NCBI GenBank assembly: GCA_003132405.1
Contig: PKXQ01000121.1
Location: forward strand, 38,361 to 102,360
Source: Acidobacteriaceae bacterium
Lineage (GTDB): Bacteria > Acidobacteriota > Terriglobia > Terriglobales > Acidobacteriaceae
DNA length: 64,000 nt
Direction of reading: 5' to 3'
In this document: piece after piece, positions 8,486 through 17,108 of the stretch
How positions within the stretch are numbered: position 1 is the first letter of the stretch
How the letters are laid out: each line of letters begins with the position of its first letter
Program-made: the position numbers and the translations under genes
Notes under the pieces: generated by a model
What the model saw: only the letters and a program-made list of their open reading frames with translations
Told to the model about the DNA's origin: nothing
Databases searched by the model: none

Positions 8486-9171
8486 GTATCGTCTATATCG
8501 TTTCGGCGCCTTCCGGTTCGGGCAAGTCGACGCTGGTGGCCGAACTGCTCAAGACGGTTCGCAAGCTGGACTTCTCCATTTCTTACACCACGCGTCCCCC
8601 GCGACGAACCGAACAGAATCGCAAGGAATATTTTTTCGTCTCCCGCGAAGAGTTTGCGGCCATGATCGCCGCCGATGAGTTTCTGGAATACGCCGACGTC
8701 TTCGGAAACTGTTACGGGACGGCTCGGCGCTTTCTGCGCGAGGCCGAACAGCATGGAAATGACCTGCTTCTCGATATCGATGTGCAGGGGGCGGAACAGA
8801 TCCAGCAGAAGATTCCAGACGCTGTGAGCATCTTTATTCTTCCACCGGACTGGCAGACCTTGGAGAGCCGGCTACGCAATCGGGGCTCGGACTCGGAGGA
8901 GGTTATCCGTCGCCGGTTGGACACGGCCCGACGAGAGATTGAGAATTACTCGAAATACGACTACATTCTAGTAAACAACCTGCTGGAGCAGTCCTGCGAC
9001 CAACTGAAGGATATAGTGTTGGCCGAACGGCTATTGCGCAGCGGGGCGCGACCTAGCGGTGAAGAAGCAACACAAGTGGCCACCGCACAAGCTTGCCGTC
9101 TAGATCAGGCACGCGAAAGAGTGCAGCCGATTTTGGCTTCATTTCACCTGCAGACCGCAAAAGGCACGTGA
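8482..9171 (+). CDS. gmk: Guanylate kinase
   Basis: A 229-residue ATP:GMP phosphotransferase (GMP + ATP to GDP + ADP) of the purine nucleotide pathway. Walker A APSGSGKST is at residues 9-17. The GMP-binding segment includes SYTTRPPRR and the Tyr/Glu-rich lid (EYFFVSREEF, FLEYADVFGNCYGT), and LLLDIDVQGAEQ follows. The last 35 residues extend beyond the usual roughly 205-residue enzyme and look unstructured. The start overlaps the yicC stop. rpoZ follows 18 bp later with a GGGAGAGAG ribosome site, so all three are probably on one mRNA. Confidence 0.96.
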   Translation: MSIVYIVSAPSGSGKSTLVAELLKTVRKLDFSISYTTRPPRRTEQNRKEYFFVSREEFAAMIAADEFLEYADVFGNCYGTARRFLREAEQHGNDLLLDIDVQGAEQIQQKIPDAVSIFILPPDWQTLESRLRNRGSDSEEVIRRRLDTARREIENYSKYDYILVNNLLEQSCDQLKDIVLAERLLRSGARPSGEEATQVATAQACRLDQARERVQPILASFHLQTAKGT

Positions 9172-9189
9172 GTTCTTGGGAGAGAGAGT

Positions 9190-9429
9190 ATGAAGCTCGT
9201 AGAGGGATTCGACAGCAACTATCGTTACATTCTGGTAGCGGCGCGGCGGGCACGGCAACTGCAAGGCGGCGCACCGCCAGTGATCGATACCGGCTCGCGC
9301 AAACCTTGCCGCATCGCCCAGGATGAAATCAAAGCCGGCAAGGTCAAATGGCTGATTCCGGAGCTTCCGAAATTAGCCGTGGTGGCCGCTACCGAGAACC
9401 TGAACAAGGTCTTCGCAGAAGACGCGTAG
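9190..9429 (+). CDS. rpoZ: RNA polymerase omega subunit
   Basis: A 79-residue omega subunit, which helps fold and hold beta-prime in RNA polymerase and forms part of one ppGpp site in proteobacteria. The N-terminal part VEGFDSNYRYILVAARRARQ matches the conserved omega core, followed by GGAPPVIDTGSRKP. The position directly after gmk is conserved across bacteria and settles the identification despite the short length. ATG at 9190 is preceded by GGGAGAGAG. A REP-like palindrome follows the stop. Confidence 0.92.
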   Translation: MKLVEGFDSNYRYILVAARRARQLQGGAPPVIDTGSRKPCRIAQDEIKAGKVKWLIPELPKLAVVAATENLNKVFAEDA

Positions 9430-9440
9430 CTTTGGATGGC

Positions 9441-9496
9441 GCAGCGCTTAAGCGCTGCGATTCGCGGACTGGCTGGTATCCGGCTTCAGCCGCTGC
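9441..9496. repeat. REP-like palindromes between rpoZ and coaBC
   Basis: A perfect palindrome GCAGCGCTTAAGCGCTGC (9441-9458) is followed by CGGCTTCAGCCGCTG at 9481. It has the same layout as the copies at 3237 and 40079: a GCAGCG hairpin, about 25 bp, then the GGCTTCAGCC hairpin. Confidence 0.75.
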
Positions 9497-9596
9497 GGTT
9501 CACGTGCTGCGGAGGCGTGTGAATCTCGCTTCAGGCGGCCGCATCAACTCTGTAGGCGTGCTGGATTTCTGAATCCTTGGCCGCCTGCTTCCTCCT

Positions 9597-10814
9597 ATGA
9601 AAATCGCACTCGGCGTGTCCGGTGGCATTGCAGCGTATAAGGCGGCGGAAATCGTGCGCCTTCTGCAAGACCGCGGCATTCGCGTGCAAGTAGTAATGAC
9701 GGCGGCAGCGCAGGAGTTTGTTCGCCCGCTGACCTTCGCCGCCCTCTCCGGCGAAAAAGTAATCATCGACATGTTCGGCTCCGCTCACGGAGACGCGCCA
9801 GCCAATGTCGAATCGGCCATCGAACACATTGCGATTGCCCAGGCCATCGATGCACTCGTGGTGGTTCCGGCCACGGCAGATGTTCTAGCGCGCTTCGCGC
9901 AAGGAATTGCCAACGACTTTCTAAGCACCCTTTATCTCGCAACGACCGCGCCGGTCGTAGTGGCTCCCGCCATGAACGTCAACATGTGGAATCACGCCGC
10001 CACTCAGGCGAATCTCGAAATTCTGCGCAAGCGCGGCGTCCGCATCGTCCAACCCGGCGAAGGCTATCTAGCCTGCGGCATGACCGGCGCCGGCCGCCTG
10101 GCCGAGAACGAAGCCATCATAGCCGCCGTCATGGAAGTGCTAGGCGCCTCGCAGGGTCTCGCCGGCGAAACCGTGCTGGTGACGGCGGGCCCGACGCGGG
10201 AGAAGATCGATCCCGTCCGATATCTAACCAACCGATCCAGCGGCCGCATGGGCTACGCCGTTGCAGAAGCGGCTTTGCGCCGCGGAGCGCGTGTGCTGCT
10301 GGTAAGCGGACCGACCGCGATTGCTGCTCCATGTGCGGCCGAACTAACCCAAGTGGAGACTGCAGAAGAGATGCTGGCAGCCGTTTTGAAACTGCTGCCC
10401 GAAGCCACAGTAGTAATCAAAACTGCGGCCGTGGCCGACTTCCGACCCAAAGCGGCAGTGGCACAAAAGATCAAGCGCAAGGGCGAGACCACGCTGGAAC
10501 TCGAACCAACAACCGACATTCTGGCGGAAGTGGCGCGCCGTAAGACGACCCAGATCGTAGTTGGTTTTGCCGCCGAAACCGAAAACGTACTGGAAAACGC
10601 GCGCAAGAAACTGGCGTCGAAATCGCTAGACGCAATTGTAGTCAATGACGTTTCCCGCGAGGGCGTCGGATTTGACTCCGACCGCAACGCAGTCACGATC
10701 ATTTCGTCAAGCGAAGTAATCGAGGTTCCCGAAACCTCGAAGTGGGAAGTCGCGCACCGCGTACTCGATCAGGTCGTAAAGCTCCGCAAGCGTAGCGCTG
10801 TGCCTGTTCGCTGA
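9597..10814 (+). CDS. coaBC: Bifunctional phosphopantothenoylcysteine decarboxylase / phosphopantothenate-cysteine ligase
   Basis: A 405-residue fusion for steps 2 and 3 of coenzyme A synthesis. CoaC (about 1-185) is an FMN-binding flavodoxin-like decarboxylase with GVSGGIAAYKA, the catalytic histidine in IEHIAIA, the PAMNVNMW motif and the cysteine in YLACGMTGAGRL. CoaB (about 190-400) has VTAGPTREKIDPVR, TNRSSGRMGYAVAEA and the lysine motif IKTAAVADFRPK that binds CTP/intermediate. The ATG at 9597 follows a CCTCCT stretch rather than a Shine-Dalgarno box. The length equals the usual bacterial enzyme. It belongs to the gmk-rpoZ-coaBC group. Confidence 0.96.
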   Translation: MKIALGVSGGIAAYKAAEIVRLLQDRGIRVQVVMTAAAQEFVRPLTFAALSGEKVIIDMFGSAHGDAPANVESAIEHIAIAQAIDALVVVPATADVLARFAQGIANDFLSTLYLATTAPVVVAPAMNVNMWNHAATQANLEILRKRGVRIVQPGEGYLACGMTGAGRLAENEAIIAAVMEVLGASQGLAGETVLVTAGPTREKIDPVRYLTNRSSGRMGYAVAEAALRRGARVLLVSGPTAIAAPCAAELTQVETAEEMLAAVLKLLPEATVVIKTAAVADFRPKAAVAQKIKRKGETTLELEPTTDILAEVARRKTTQIVVGFAAETENVLENARKKLASKSLDAIVVNDVSREGVGFDSDRNAVTIISSSEVIEVPETSKWEVAHRVLDQVVKLRKRSAVPVR

Positions 10815-10865
10815 CCGATCCTTTTTCATCAGAGAAAAAAGCTTTTTCTTTTCTCCGTGCCGGAG

Positions 10866-10889
10866 CCTGCCCTGAGCGCAGTCGAAGGG
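10866..10889. repeat. CCTGCCCTGAGCG...GTCGAAGGG dispersed repeat
   Basis: This 24-bp element is present here, at 34236-34259 and at 36710-36733 with one to three changes. It lies between coaBC and the uracil glycosylase gene and accidentally extends the latter's reading frame upstream. The same sequence type is widespread as an intergenic repeat in environmental bacterial genomes. Confidence 0.75.
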
Positions 10890-10925
10890 TGTCTCCGTGG
10901 TGAAAAGTTGCTATCCTTATCCGCA

Positions 10926-11840
10926 ATGCTCCCTACTCTAGACCCTGAACTTCGCCGCGCCCTAGCCACGCGCATTCGCTACTACAACGAAATGGGGATC
11001 TACGATTTTTACCGGCGTCCATTGTCGGAGCGCGGCGGCGAAGTTGCGACGAGCATTTCCGCCGACGAAGAAGCAATCAACATTTCGGAGCACGCATCTG
11101 ACCCACACCCACCTGATCCAGGAGAAGAGATGAGTCCACGCAAGGCCACAGCGGTCGCGGTTCCGCGCGAGGTTGAAGAAAATGTTCTCCACGTAATCGC
11201 GCTGAAGCCCGAGCAGAGCGTTAGCGACCCGGTAAAAGCGCTGAAGATCATCCGCGAAGACCTGGGCGACTGCAAGCGTTGCGTGCTCCACAAACAAGGA
11301 CGAAAGCAAATTGTATTTGGCGTGGGAAATCCAAATGCCGAACTGATGTTCGTCGGCGAGGGGCCGGGCGCCGATGAAGACGAAAAGGGCGAGCCCTTCG
11401 TGGGTCGCGCCGGTCAACTGCTCAACAACATGATCAAAGCCATGGGCATTGAGCGCGAGCAGATCTACATCGCCAACATCGTGAAATGCCGTCCTCCCGG
11501 CAATCGCACGCCCGAGCGCGACGAGTGCGACACGTGTTCGCCGTTCCTGATGCGCCAGATTGCCGTCGTCAAGCCAAAAGTAATCGTCGCTCTCGGAGCC
11601 ACTGCCGCCAAGACTCTGCTGGCGATGAACTCCTCGATGATGCAATTGCGCGGACGTTTCTATGACTTCAAGCCGACAGGCATCCGCAGCAATGATCCCA
11701 ATTGGAATGGATGCAAGCTCGCAGTCACCTACCATCCTGCGTTTCTTTTGCGCGATCCGCGCCAAAAGGGCGAAGCGTGGAAAGATTTGCAGATGGTGAT
11801 GAAAGAGTTGGGAATGAAGGCGCCAGCAAAGAATAACTAG
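10926..11840 (+). CDS. Family-4 uracil-DNA glycosylase (iron-sulfur type)
   Basis: A 304-residue DNA repair enzyme that removes uracil. The catalytic domain (about 105-300) has the family-4 4Fe-4S ligands Cys116, Cys119, Cys188 and Cys204, spaced as in known UdgA proteins, motif [21 protein letters not shown] and the C-terminal [11 protein letters not shown]. The first 100 residues are an extra acidic/proline-rich segment without a known domain. The frame extends to 10857, but that part encodes a dispersed DNA repeat, so I chose the ATG at 10926. It may be co-transcribed with coaBC and with the cupin gene 23 bp downstream. Confidence 0.92.
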   Translation: MLPTLDPELRRALATRIRYYNEMGIYDFYRRPLSERGGEVATSISADEEAINISEHASDPHPPDPGEEMSPRKATAVAVPREVEENVLHVIALKPEQSVSDPVKALKIIREDLGDCKRCVLHKQGRKQIVFGVGNPNAELMFVGEGPGADEDEKGEPFVGRAGQLLNNMIKAMGIEREQIYIANIVKCRPPGNRTPERDECDTCSPFLMRQIAVVKPKVIVALGATAAKTLLAMNSSMMQLRGRFYDFKPTGIRSNDPNWNGCKLAVTYHPAFLLRDPRQKGEAWKDLQMVMKELGMKAPAKNN

Positions 11841-11863
11841 TAGCGATTCCTAAGCGACCTCGT

Positions 11864-12211
11864 ATGAACGTCAACCCGATCAGCAAAGCGACCGCGGAAC
11901 ACTACACCTGGGGCAATGCCTGCGATGGCTGGCACCTCGTAAAGAATCCGCAACTGAGTGTCATTCAGGAGCGCATGCCGGCGGGCGCAGCCGAGGTTCG
12001 CCACTTCCACCATCACGCGCAACAGTTCTTCTACGTGCTCGCGGGCGAGGCCGCCATGGAAGTCGATGGTCGAACGATGATTCTAAGCGCCGGCGAAGGG
12101 ATTTGGATTCCTGCGGGAACCCCGCACCAGATGAGAAATGACTCGGGTGATGAAGTTCACTTTCTGGTCATCTCGCATCCGCCATCGCATGGGGATCGGC
12201 AGGACGCGTAG
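11864..12211 (+). CDS. Small single-domain cupin protein
   Basis: A 115-residue beta-barrel cupin. Motif 1 is RHFHHHAQQFFYVLAGEA (metal-binding His cluster and Glu) and motif 2 is EGIWIPAGTPHQMRN. There is no signal peptide, so it is cytoplasmic. Small cupins bind divalent metal and act as isomerases, dioxygenases or sensors; nothing here fixes the substrate. It follows the uracil glycosylase by 23 bp on the same strand, and its stop lies 9 bp from the convergent higA stop. Confidence 0.85.
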   Translation: MNVNPISKATAEHYTWGNACDGWHLVKNPQLSVIQERMPAGAAEVRHFHHHAQQFFYVLAGEAAMEVDGRTMILSAGEGIWIPAGTPHQMRNDSGDEVHFLVISHPPSHGDRQDA

Positions 12212-12220
12212 AGCGATACT

Positions 12221-12538
12221 CTAATGCGCGCCGGCCACCGTAGCCTCATGCGCAGCCTTGCGCGGCCGAATTCCTTTGCCGACGCCGCTAGCCTCCGCCA
12301 TTCTCAGATCGTAATCGTTCTGAAGATTCAGCCAGAATTGGGCAGGCAGGCCAAAGTACTTCCCCAGAAGAATGGCAGTGTCGGCGCTGATGGCCCGGTC
12401 TCCCCGGACAACCTCATAGATACCGAGAAAATTGAGAGCTTTTGCCAGTGCATAGGCGCTCAGGTCCATAGGCTCCATGAATTCAGTCTTAAGAATTTCC
12501 CCCGGGTGAACCGCAAATACCTTCTTTGACTTGGCCAT
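12221..12538 (-). CDS. higA: HigA-type antitoxin (XRE family)
   Basis: A 105-residue helix-turn-helix protein with the HigA/VapI pattern: VHPGEILKTEFMEPM near the N-terminus, HTH around LSAYALAKAL...YEVVRGDRAISADTA, then LLGKYFGLPAQFWLNLQNDYDL. It would bind and neutralise the toxin encoded 14 bp upstream and repress the shared promoter. The toxin-first order is typical of higBA and opposite to most toxin-antitoxin loci. The C-terminal 20 residues (Arg/Ala/His) are outside the domain. Confidence 0.93.
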   Translation of the reverse strand: MAKSKKVFAVHPGEILKTEFMEPMDLSAYALAKALNFLGIYEVVRGDRAISADTAILLGKYFGLPAQFWLNLQNDYDLRMAEASGVGKGIRPRKAAHEATVAGAH

Positions 12539-12552
12539 ACTGTCTCCGTTTT

Positions 12553-12834
12553 TCAGTGGTAGTCGACGATTTCAACCTCGAAAGCGTTTCCGCCTCGCCA
12601 CACGAAACACACGCGATATTGATCGTTGATTCGAATGCTGTGTTGCCCCGCCCGTTTCCCGCGAAGCGCTTCCAGTTGACTTCCTGGCGGCACCTTTAAG
12701 TTGTCAAACGTGACCGACGCATTCAAAATTGCAAGCTTCTTGAATGCCCGCATTTGCAGATCCGCGGGAAGGCGTCGGCTTTTGCCCGACTGCCAGAGCC
12801 TTTCAGTTTCCTTGTCGCGGAAACTTACGATCAT
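12553..12834 (-). CDS. higB: HigB/RelE-family toxin
   Basis: A 93-residue RelE-superfamily mRNA interferase. It begins MIVSFRDKETERLWQSGKSRRLP and contains the toxin-fold strands RAGQHSIRINDQYRVCFVW and VEIVDYH; the basic and aromatic residues of the active site are retained. Such toxins cut mRNA in the ribosomal A site when the antitoxin is lost. The frame is open a further 12 codons upstream, but the ATG at 12834 matches relatives and lies directly behind a strong promoter. First gene of a two-gene operon with higA. Confidence 0.92.
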   Translation of the reverse strand: MIVSFRDKETERLWQSGKSRRLPADLQMRAFKKLAILNASVTFDNLKVPPGSQLEALRGKRAGQHSIRINDQYRVCFVWRGGNAFEVEIVDYH

Positions 12835-12841
12835 TTTACCT

Positions 12842-12878
12842 ATACTAACGCGATGCAATACTAATGTCAAACGTTAGT
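12842..12878 (-). promoter_or_regulatory. higBA promoter with overlapping operator half-sites
   Basis: On the minus strand TTGACA (12870-12865), a 17-bp spacer and TAGTAT (12847-12842) form a near-consensus promoter. Half-sites of type ACTAACG/CGTTAGT occur three times (12844-12850, 12860-12866, 12872-12878), and the last two form an inverted repeat with 5 bp between. The arrangement fits autorepression by HigA. Transcription would start about 12835, directly at the higB ATG. Confidence 0.7.
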
Positions 12879-12914
12879 AGAAAGAAATGCGATAGGATTG
12901 ATAGTTCCTCCCCC

Positions 12915-15404
12915 ATGCCCCTCTTCTGCGACGTTGCTCTCGCCGTGCCGCTCGACATGCCGTTCACCTACTCCATTCCTCCTGGCATGGAGCCAGTCGT
13001 GGGCGGACGCGTGCTCGTGCCCTTCCGGCAGCAGCGGCTGTCGGGCATTGTGGTCGAGCTGCATGATCGTCCGCCGCAAGTTAAAACCAAGAAGGTAATC
13101 GAAGCGCTCGACCTTTCGCCCGTTCTCGACGAGCAACTCCTAAAACTTGGGAAGTGGATTGCCGACTATTATCTCGCGCCGCTCGGCGAAGTATTTCGCA
13201 CCATGCTGCCGCTCTCCGCCGAGTTCAAGCGCTCGATCGTCTATCGCATCACCGATCAGGGGCGGATGGCGCTGCATCTGGCGGGGATGTCAGGCTCTCC
13301 AGCGCAGTCGAAGCGGACACCAGACGAGCAGCTCGTCGAATTTCGCGTCCTCGATTATCTGGCGGAACGTGAGGGCATAAGCGAAGCCAGTTTGCGCGGC
13401 ACGGCGCGGGTGTCAAAGGCGCTACTAAGCGGCATGGTGCGCAAGAAATGGATCACCCGCCAGGATGTATCGGCGGCGCGCGACGCGACACGCCTAGTAA
13501 AAGTCGCAGTGCTGATTGGCGCAGAAGAGTCAATACGGGACGTGCCGCAGGCCACGAACCACAGGAAAGCGCGCTCTGATAGAAAGCTTAACGAAAACCA
13601 GCGAACTCTGATCGAGACACTTGCCGCATCGGGCGGACGCTTGCCGGTCGAGGCCTTGCGCGACTTGGATGTCCCGCCCACAACCCTCGGCACGCTGGTG
13701 CGTCGCGGCTTGGTTGAACTGGTCGATGAGCCGCAAAGTTTTACCACCTCGAAGCTCAAGCCCCGCCAGTCTCCGTTTGAGTTCGAGTTCAGCATCGCGC
13801 AAAAAGCAGCGCTCGCAAAAATTGGCGAAGCAGTAGCATCGCGCAAGTTTGGCGGCCTGCTGCTACATGGCATCACCGGCTCGGGAAAGACGGCGGTCTA
13901 TCTCGCGTGCATGCGCCAGGTGCTGGAGCAGGGCCGCTCCTCGATCCTGCTCGTTCCTGAAATTGGCCTGACTCCGGCGGTCGCCGCCGACCTTCATCAG
14001 GTGTTCGGCGACGAGGTTGCCATCTTGCATTCCGGGCTGACGAATGCGGAGCGCGCCGAACAATGGCATCGCATTCGCCGTGGCGAGGCGCGAGTCGTGG
14101 CAGGCACGCGGTCGGCTGTGTTTGCCCCGGTCAGCGATCTCGCTCTGATCATCGTCGACGAGGAGCAGGATTCGTCGTACAAGCAAGAGGAGACGCCACG
14201 TTACCACGCGCGCGATGTGGCAGTGATGCGAGCGAAAATGGCGGCAGCGGTAGTAGTCCTCGGTTCGGCCACGCCATCGCTCGAATCCTATTACAACGCG
14301 AAGAAACATAAGTATGCCCTGGTCGAATTGCCCGATCGCGTCGAGAAGCGTCCGCTGCCCGAAGTCGAGATTGTCGACATGCGGCAGGAATTTCAAGAGA
14401 CAGGCCAGGAGCAGGTGATCTCGCGCAAACTGGCCGAAGAAATTCGCGAGCGCCTCGAAAAAAAAGAGCAGGTCATGGTGCTCCTCAACCGCCGCGGATA
14501 TTCTCCCGTGGTCTTTTGCCGTGCCTGCGGCAAGACGCTGCAATGCAAGAATTGCGCCGTCTCCATGACCCACCACAAGCGCGAGCGCAAAATGGAATGC
14601 CACTACTGCGGCCACGTCGAGCGCATCCCCGACAAGTGCGCACACTGTGGCAGCGAATACGTGTACTTCGTCGGGACAGGATCGGAGAAGCTGGAAGAAC
14701 TACTCCACGGCATGTTTCCGCAAGCGCGCATCGGCCGTCTCGATCGCGATACCGTGCGCGGCCGCGAAGATTTCGAACATGCGCTGAACGCGCTGAACGA
14801 AGGCGTTCTCGACATGCTGGTCGGCACCCAGATGATCGCGAAAGGCCATGACATCCACGGCGTCACGCTAGTCGGTGTGGTCGGAGCCGACATGGCCCTC
14901 GGCCTGCCCGATTTTCGCGCGGCAGAGAGAACCTTTCAATTACTGACGCAAGTGGCCGGACGCGCCGGACGCGGACAGTCTCCAGGAAAAGTTATTCTGC
15001 AGACTTATTTTCAAGATCACTACGCGGTGCAATTCGCAGCGCACCACGACTTCGCCGGCTTCTATGAAAAAGAGCTGCAATTCCGTGCCTGGATGCACTA
15101 TCCGCCTTACTCCGCGATTGCGAATGTGCTTGTCCGCTCCGAGAAATTAGACGAAGCGCTGACGTGGTCGGGCGAACTGGGGCGCTGGTTTGAGAAGACG
15201 AGGCATGAAGGTATTCGCGTGCTCGGCCCGGCAGCCGCTCCAATCACGCGCCTGAAGCGCGATTACCGCTATCACTTCATTCTGAAGTCCCCCAGCCGCG
15301 AGAAGATGAATGCGCTGTTGCGAGCGATGCTGGCCGAAGCGGCAGCGCGAAAAATTCCACGAACGCAGGTGATTGTGGATGTGGACGCGGTGTGGTTGAT
15401 GTGA
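12915..15404 (+). CDS. priA: Primosomal protein N' (replication restart helicase PriA)
   Basis: An 829-residue 3'-5' helicase that reloads the replisome at stalled forks. The N-terminal 3'-DNA-binding domain starts PLFCDVALAVPLDMPFTYSI. The helicase core has Walker A GITGSGKTAVYL, DEAH-box variant IIVDEEQDSSYKQEE and motif III GSATPS. It is interrupted by the zinc module with four paired cysteines (CRACGKTLQCKNC and CHYCGHVERIPDKCAHCG), followed by GTQMIAKGHD and VAGRAGRG. The frame is open to 12864, inside the higBA promoter, but the ATG at 12915 begins the conserved domain. The promoter is probably in the shared 80 bp with higB. Length is usual. Confidence 0.96.
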   Translation: MPLFCDVALAVPLDMPFTYSIPPGMEPVVGGRVLVPFRQQRLSGIVVELHDRPPQVKTKKVIEALDLSPVLDEQLLKLGKWIADYYLAPLGEVFRTMLPLSAEFKRSIVYRITDQGRMALHLAGMSGSPAQSKRTPDEQLVEFRVLDYLAEREGISEASLRGTARVSKALLSGMVRKKWITRQDVSAARDATRLVKVAVLIGAEESIRDVPQATNHRKARSDRKLNENQRTLIETLAASGGRLPVEALRDLDVPPTTLGTLVRRGLVELVDEPQSFTTSKLKPRQSPFEFEFSIAQKAALAKIGEAVASRKFGGLLLHGITGSGKTAVYLACMRQVLEQGRSSILLVPEIGLTPAVAADLHQVFGDEVAILHSGLTNAERAEQWHRIRRGEARVVAGTRSAVFAPVSDLALIIVDEEQDSSYKQEETPRYHARDVAVMRAKMAAAVVVLGSATPSLESYYNAKKHKYALVELPDRVEKRPLPEVEIVDMRQEFQETGQEQVISRKLAEEIRERLEKKEQVMVLLNRRGYSPVVFCRACGKTLQCKNCAVSMTHHKRERKMECHYCGHVERIPDKCAHCGSEYVYFVGTGSEKLEELLHGMFPQARIGRLDRDTVRGREDFEHALNALNEGVLDMLVGTQMIAKGHDIHGVTLVGVVGADMALGLPDFRAAERTFQLLTQVAGRAGRGQSPGKVILQTYFQDHYAVQFAAHHDFAGFYEKELQFRAWMHYPPYSAIANVLVRSEKLDEALTWSGELGRWFEKTRHEGIRVLGPAAAPITRLKRDYRYHFILKSPSREKMNALLRAMLAEAAARKIPRTQVIVDVDAVWLM

Positions 15405-15410
15405 AGCGTT

Positions 15411-15445
15411 GTTAGTCGTTCGTCGCTAGTCGTTCGCGGATCGCG
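15411..15445. repeat. Word repeat B (TAGTCGTTCG units, one arm only)
   Basis: TTAGTCGTTCGTCGC is followed by TAGTCGTTCGCGG in tandem, between the convergent priA and protease genes. The same word recurs at 45913-45946. No inverted arm is evident here. Confidence 0.55.
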
Positions 15446-15476
15446 AAAACGCTCAGATTCTAGACCGCGCCAAGAG

Positions 15477-16535
15477 TCATTTGTGATGTAACAGATGCCG
15501 AATCCCTTCGCGAATATCGTGCACCGTGTCACGACTCCCATCGCGAATGTCTGGCCACACTTCTCGACCAGAACTGTGCGTAAAAGGTGCGGGCGTGAAA
15601 GTGATTACCAGCATCAGCGCGGCGCAGAGAGCGAGAACACGGCGCTTTCCGGTCACAGCGGGACAACGCGGGACGCGCGGATGTCTCCACGTCACTGCCA
15701 GCAGCACGGCCCATAGAAACCAGCCCGTCCAGAGATATTTCCCGAAGGGTACAAGCGCTAGCACCGTCAGCAGTGAGATCCAACGATGCAGCCGAGGCGA
15801 GATCGAAAAAACGATGTGGCCGCCATCGAGCTGGCCTCCGGGCAAGAGGTTGAGCGCAGTTGCAAACATTCCTACCCACGCCGCCGCGGCGATCGGATGC
15901 ATCAAGAGCGCCGAGGGGGCGACGCCGATATGCAACAGGCGCGCCGCCATGTAGAACACCAGCGGGAATCCGAGTTGAATCTCTGAGGCTGCGGGATGAG
16001 CGATGGGATGCGAAAGTGAGAGCCCGTATAGCAATGCGACGCAGGCCGGAATAAAACCGGCGATCGGCCCGGCGATCCCAATGTCGAAAAGCACTGCGCG
16101 CGACGGGATCGGGCTCTTGATGCGTATGAACGCTCCCAGCGTTCCGATCAGGCTGGGGAACGGCACAAAGAACGGCGGTGTCACGTGGACGCGGTAGTGC
16201 CGCGCATAGAGATAGTGCCCCATCTCGTGCGCGAACAGGATGAACATCAGCGTCAGCGAGAACGGTAGGCCCATCAGCAGGTTTGCCGGATGTTGGATGA
16301 TCCAGCCAATAGGAAACAACGAGAGCGTATCGTCATTCAGAGAAAAAACCGGCAGGTGGCGCAGGAAGTTGACCTGCATGCGCGCCCCGACGACAAGCGT
16401 GCTGAACATGGTCAGCACCAAAAACAACACGTAAAGCCACCAGCGCGTCCGCGGCGCCGGAACGACCCACACAGCGGGCTGAGGCTTCGGCTCCCATTCG
16501 ATGGCGGTCGGAGAAGTGTAAGTTGGTTCGGACAT
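15477..16535 (-). CDS. Site-2 protease-like membrane metalloprotease (M50 family)
   Basis: A 352-residue polytopic inner-membrane protein with about six hydrophobic helices. The zinc site is HEMGHYLYARHY (HExxH near residue 125) with the partner aspartate in LLPGGQLDGGHI near 240, the NPDG-like motif of site-2 proteases. Such enzymes cut membrane-bound anti-sigma factors or signal peptides inside the bilayer; there is no PDZ insert, so it belongs to the small M50 group. It lies downstream of the HU gene on the same strand, separated by a word hairpin. The C-terminal 60 residues are periplasmic or cytoplasmic with no known domain. Confidence 0.88.
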   Translation of the reverse strand: MSEPTYTSPTAIEWEPKPQPAVWVVPAPRTRWWLYVLFLVLTMFSTLVVGARMQVNFLRHLPVFSLNDDTLSLFPIGWIIQHPANLLMGLPFSLTLMFILFAHEMGHYLYARHYRVHVTPPFFVPFPSLIGTLGAFIRIKSPIPSRAVLFDIGIAGPIAGFIPACVALLYGLSLSHPIAHPAASEIQLGFPLVFYMAARLLHIGVAPSALLMHPIAAAAWVGMFATALNLLPGGQLDGGHIVFSISPRLHRWISLLTVLALVPFGKYLWTGWFLWAVLLAVTWRHPRVPRCPAVTGKRRVLALCAALMLVITFTPAPFTHSSGREVWPDIRDGSRDTVHDIREGIRHLLHHK

Positions 16536-16575
16536 TCGGGGCCTGTCTAAATATTACCTGCAAAGGCCCCGAGTG

Positions 16576-16645
16576 AGGTGAGGTCAGAGGTGAGAGGTCA
16601 GATTGCAGAGGTAAAAAAACGTTGCGCTCCTACCTCTGCAATTGC
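16576..16645. repeat. Word hairpin C (AGGTCAGA/TTGCAGA units)
   Basis: Left part GAGGTCAGAGGTGAGAGGTC then AGATTGCAGAGGTA (to 16613). Right part TACCTCTGCAATTG (16630-16643) pairs with it over about 13 bp. It lies immediately after the HU stop codon and before the protease start. The same words recur at 50837-50922. Confidence 0.7.
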
Positions 16646-16646
16646 A

Positions 16647-16916
16647 TCAGTCAATCGACTGCAGTTCTTTGCCAGGTTTGAAGCGCACGGCCTTCCCCGG
16701 AGGGATGGAAACCTCGGCTCCTGTGCGTGGATTCCGTCCGATGCCCGTCTTGCGCGGACGCACATTAAACACGCCAAATCCGCGCAACTCGATGCGGTCA
16801 CCGGTCGAGAGCGCCTTCTTCATGCTCTCAAAAACCGTCTCGACGGCGAGCTCCGCCTTGGTTTTGGTGATCCCGGTGCGGTTGACCACTTCATTGATGA
16901 TGTCCAGCTTAATCAC
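16647..16916 (-). CDS. HU/IHF family DNA-bending protein
   Basis: An 89-residue nucleoid protein. The pattern is complete: N-terminal helices MIKLDIINEVVNRTGITKTK, then the beta arms with ELRGFGVFNVRPRKTG, the tip RNPRTGAEVSIPPGKA with the intercalating proline, and VRFKPGKELQ. The dimer bends DNA; whether it is closer to HU or IHF cannot be settled by eye, though RNPRTGAEV and GFGVF are shared by both. A strong promoter precedes it. It is expected to be abundant. Confidence 0.93.
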   Translation of the reverse strand: MIKLDIINEVVNRTGITKTKAELAVETVFESMKKALSTGDRIELRGFGVFNVRPRKTGIGRNPRTGAEVSIPPGKAVRFKPGKELQSID

Positions 16917-16961
16917 GCGCCGTCTCCCGTCGTCCCCGGATTTGCATGCCTCAAGTTATTG

Positions 16962-16990
16962 ATGCTAAGGGGGATAGAGCGGATTGTCAA
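16962..16990 (-). promoter_or_regulatory. Promoter of the HU/IHF gene
   Basis: Minus strand TTGACA (16990-16985), 17-bp spacer, TAGCAT (16967-16962). The start of transcription would be near 16955, giving a leader of about 40 nt. Confidence 0.65.
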
Positions 16991-17038
16991 CCGGGGAGTA
17001 TTAGATAGTGGATTCCCCTACATATGGTTGATGGCAAA

Positions 17039-17067
17039 TTGACAGGTTCCCCCCTGCCGTTTACTCT
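17039..17067 (+). promoter_or_regulatory. Promoter of the membrane-anchored dCTP-deaminase-like gene
   Basis: TTGACA at 17039-17044, 17-bp spacer, TACTCT at 17062-17067; transcription would start about 17074 with a 35-nt leader containing AGGAAG before the ATG at 17109. Confidence 0.6.
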
Positions 17068-17108
17068 GAGGTGCGCCTGTCAGCGAAGTAATTAGGAAGC
17101 GCCGCATT

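Noticed and set aside
10857-10925. Upstream extension of the uracil glycosylase
   Set aside because: These codons translate a dispersed DNA repeat; the ATG at 10926 is a better start.
12864-12914. Upstream extension of PriA
   Set aside because: It lies within the higBA promoter/operator, and the PriA family start is the ATG at 12915.
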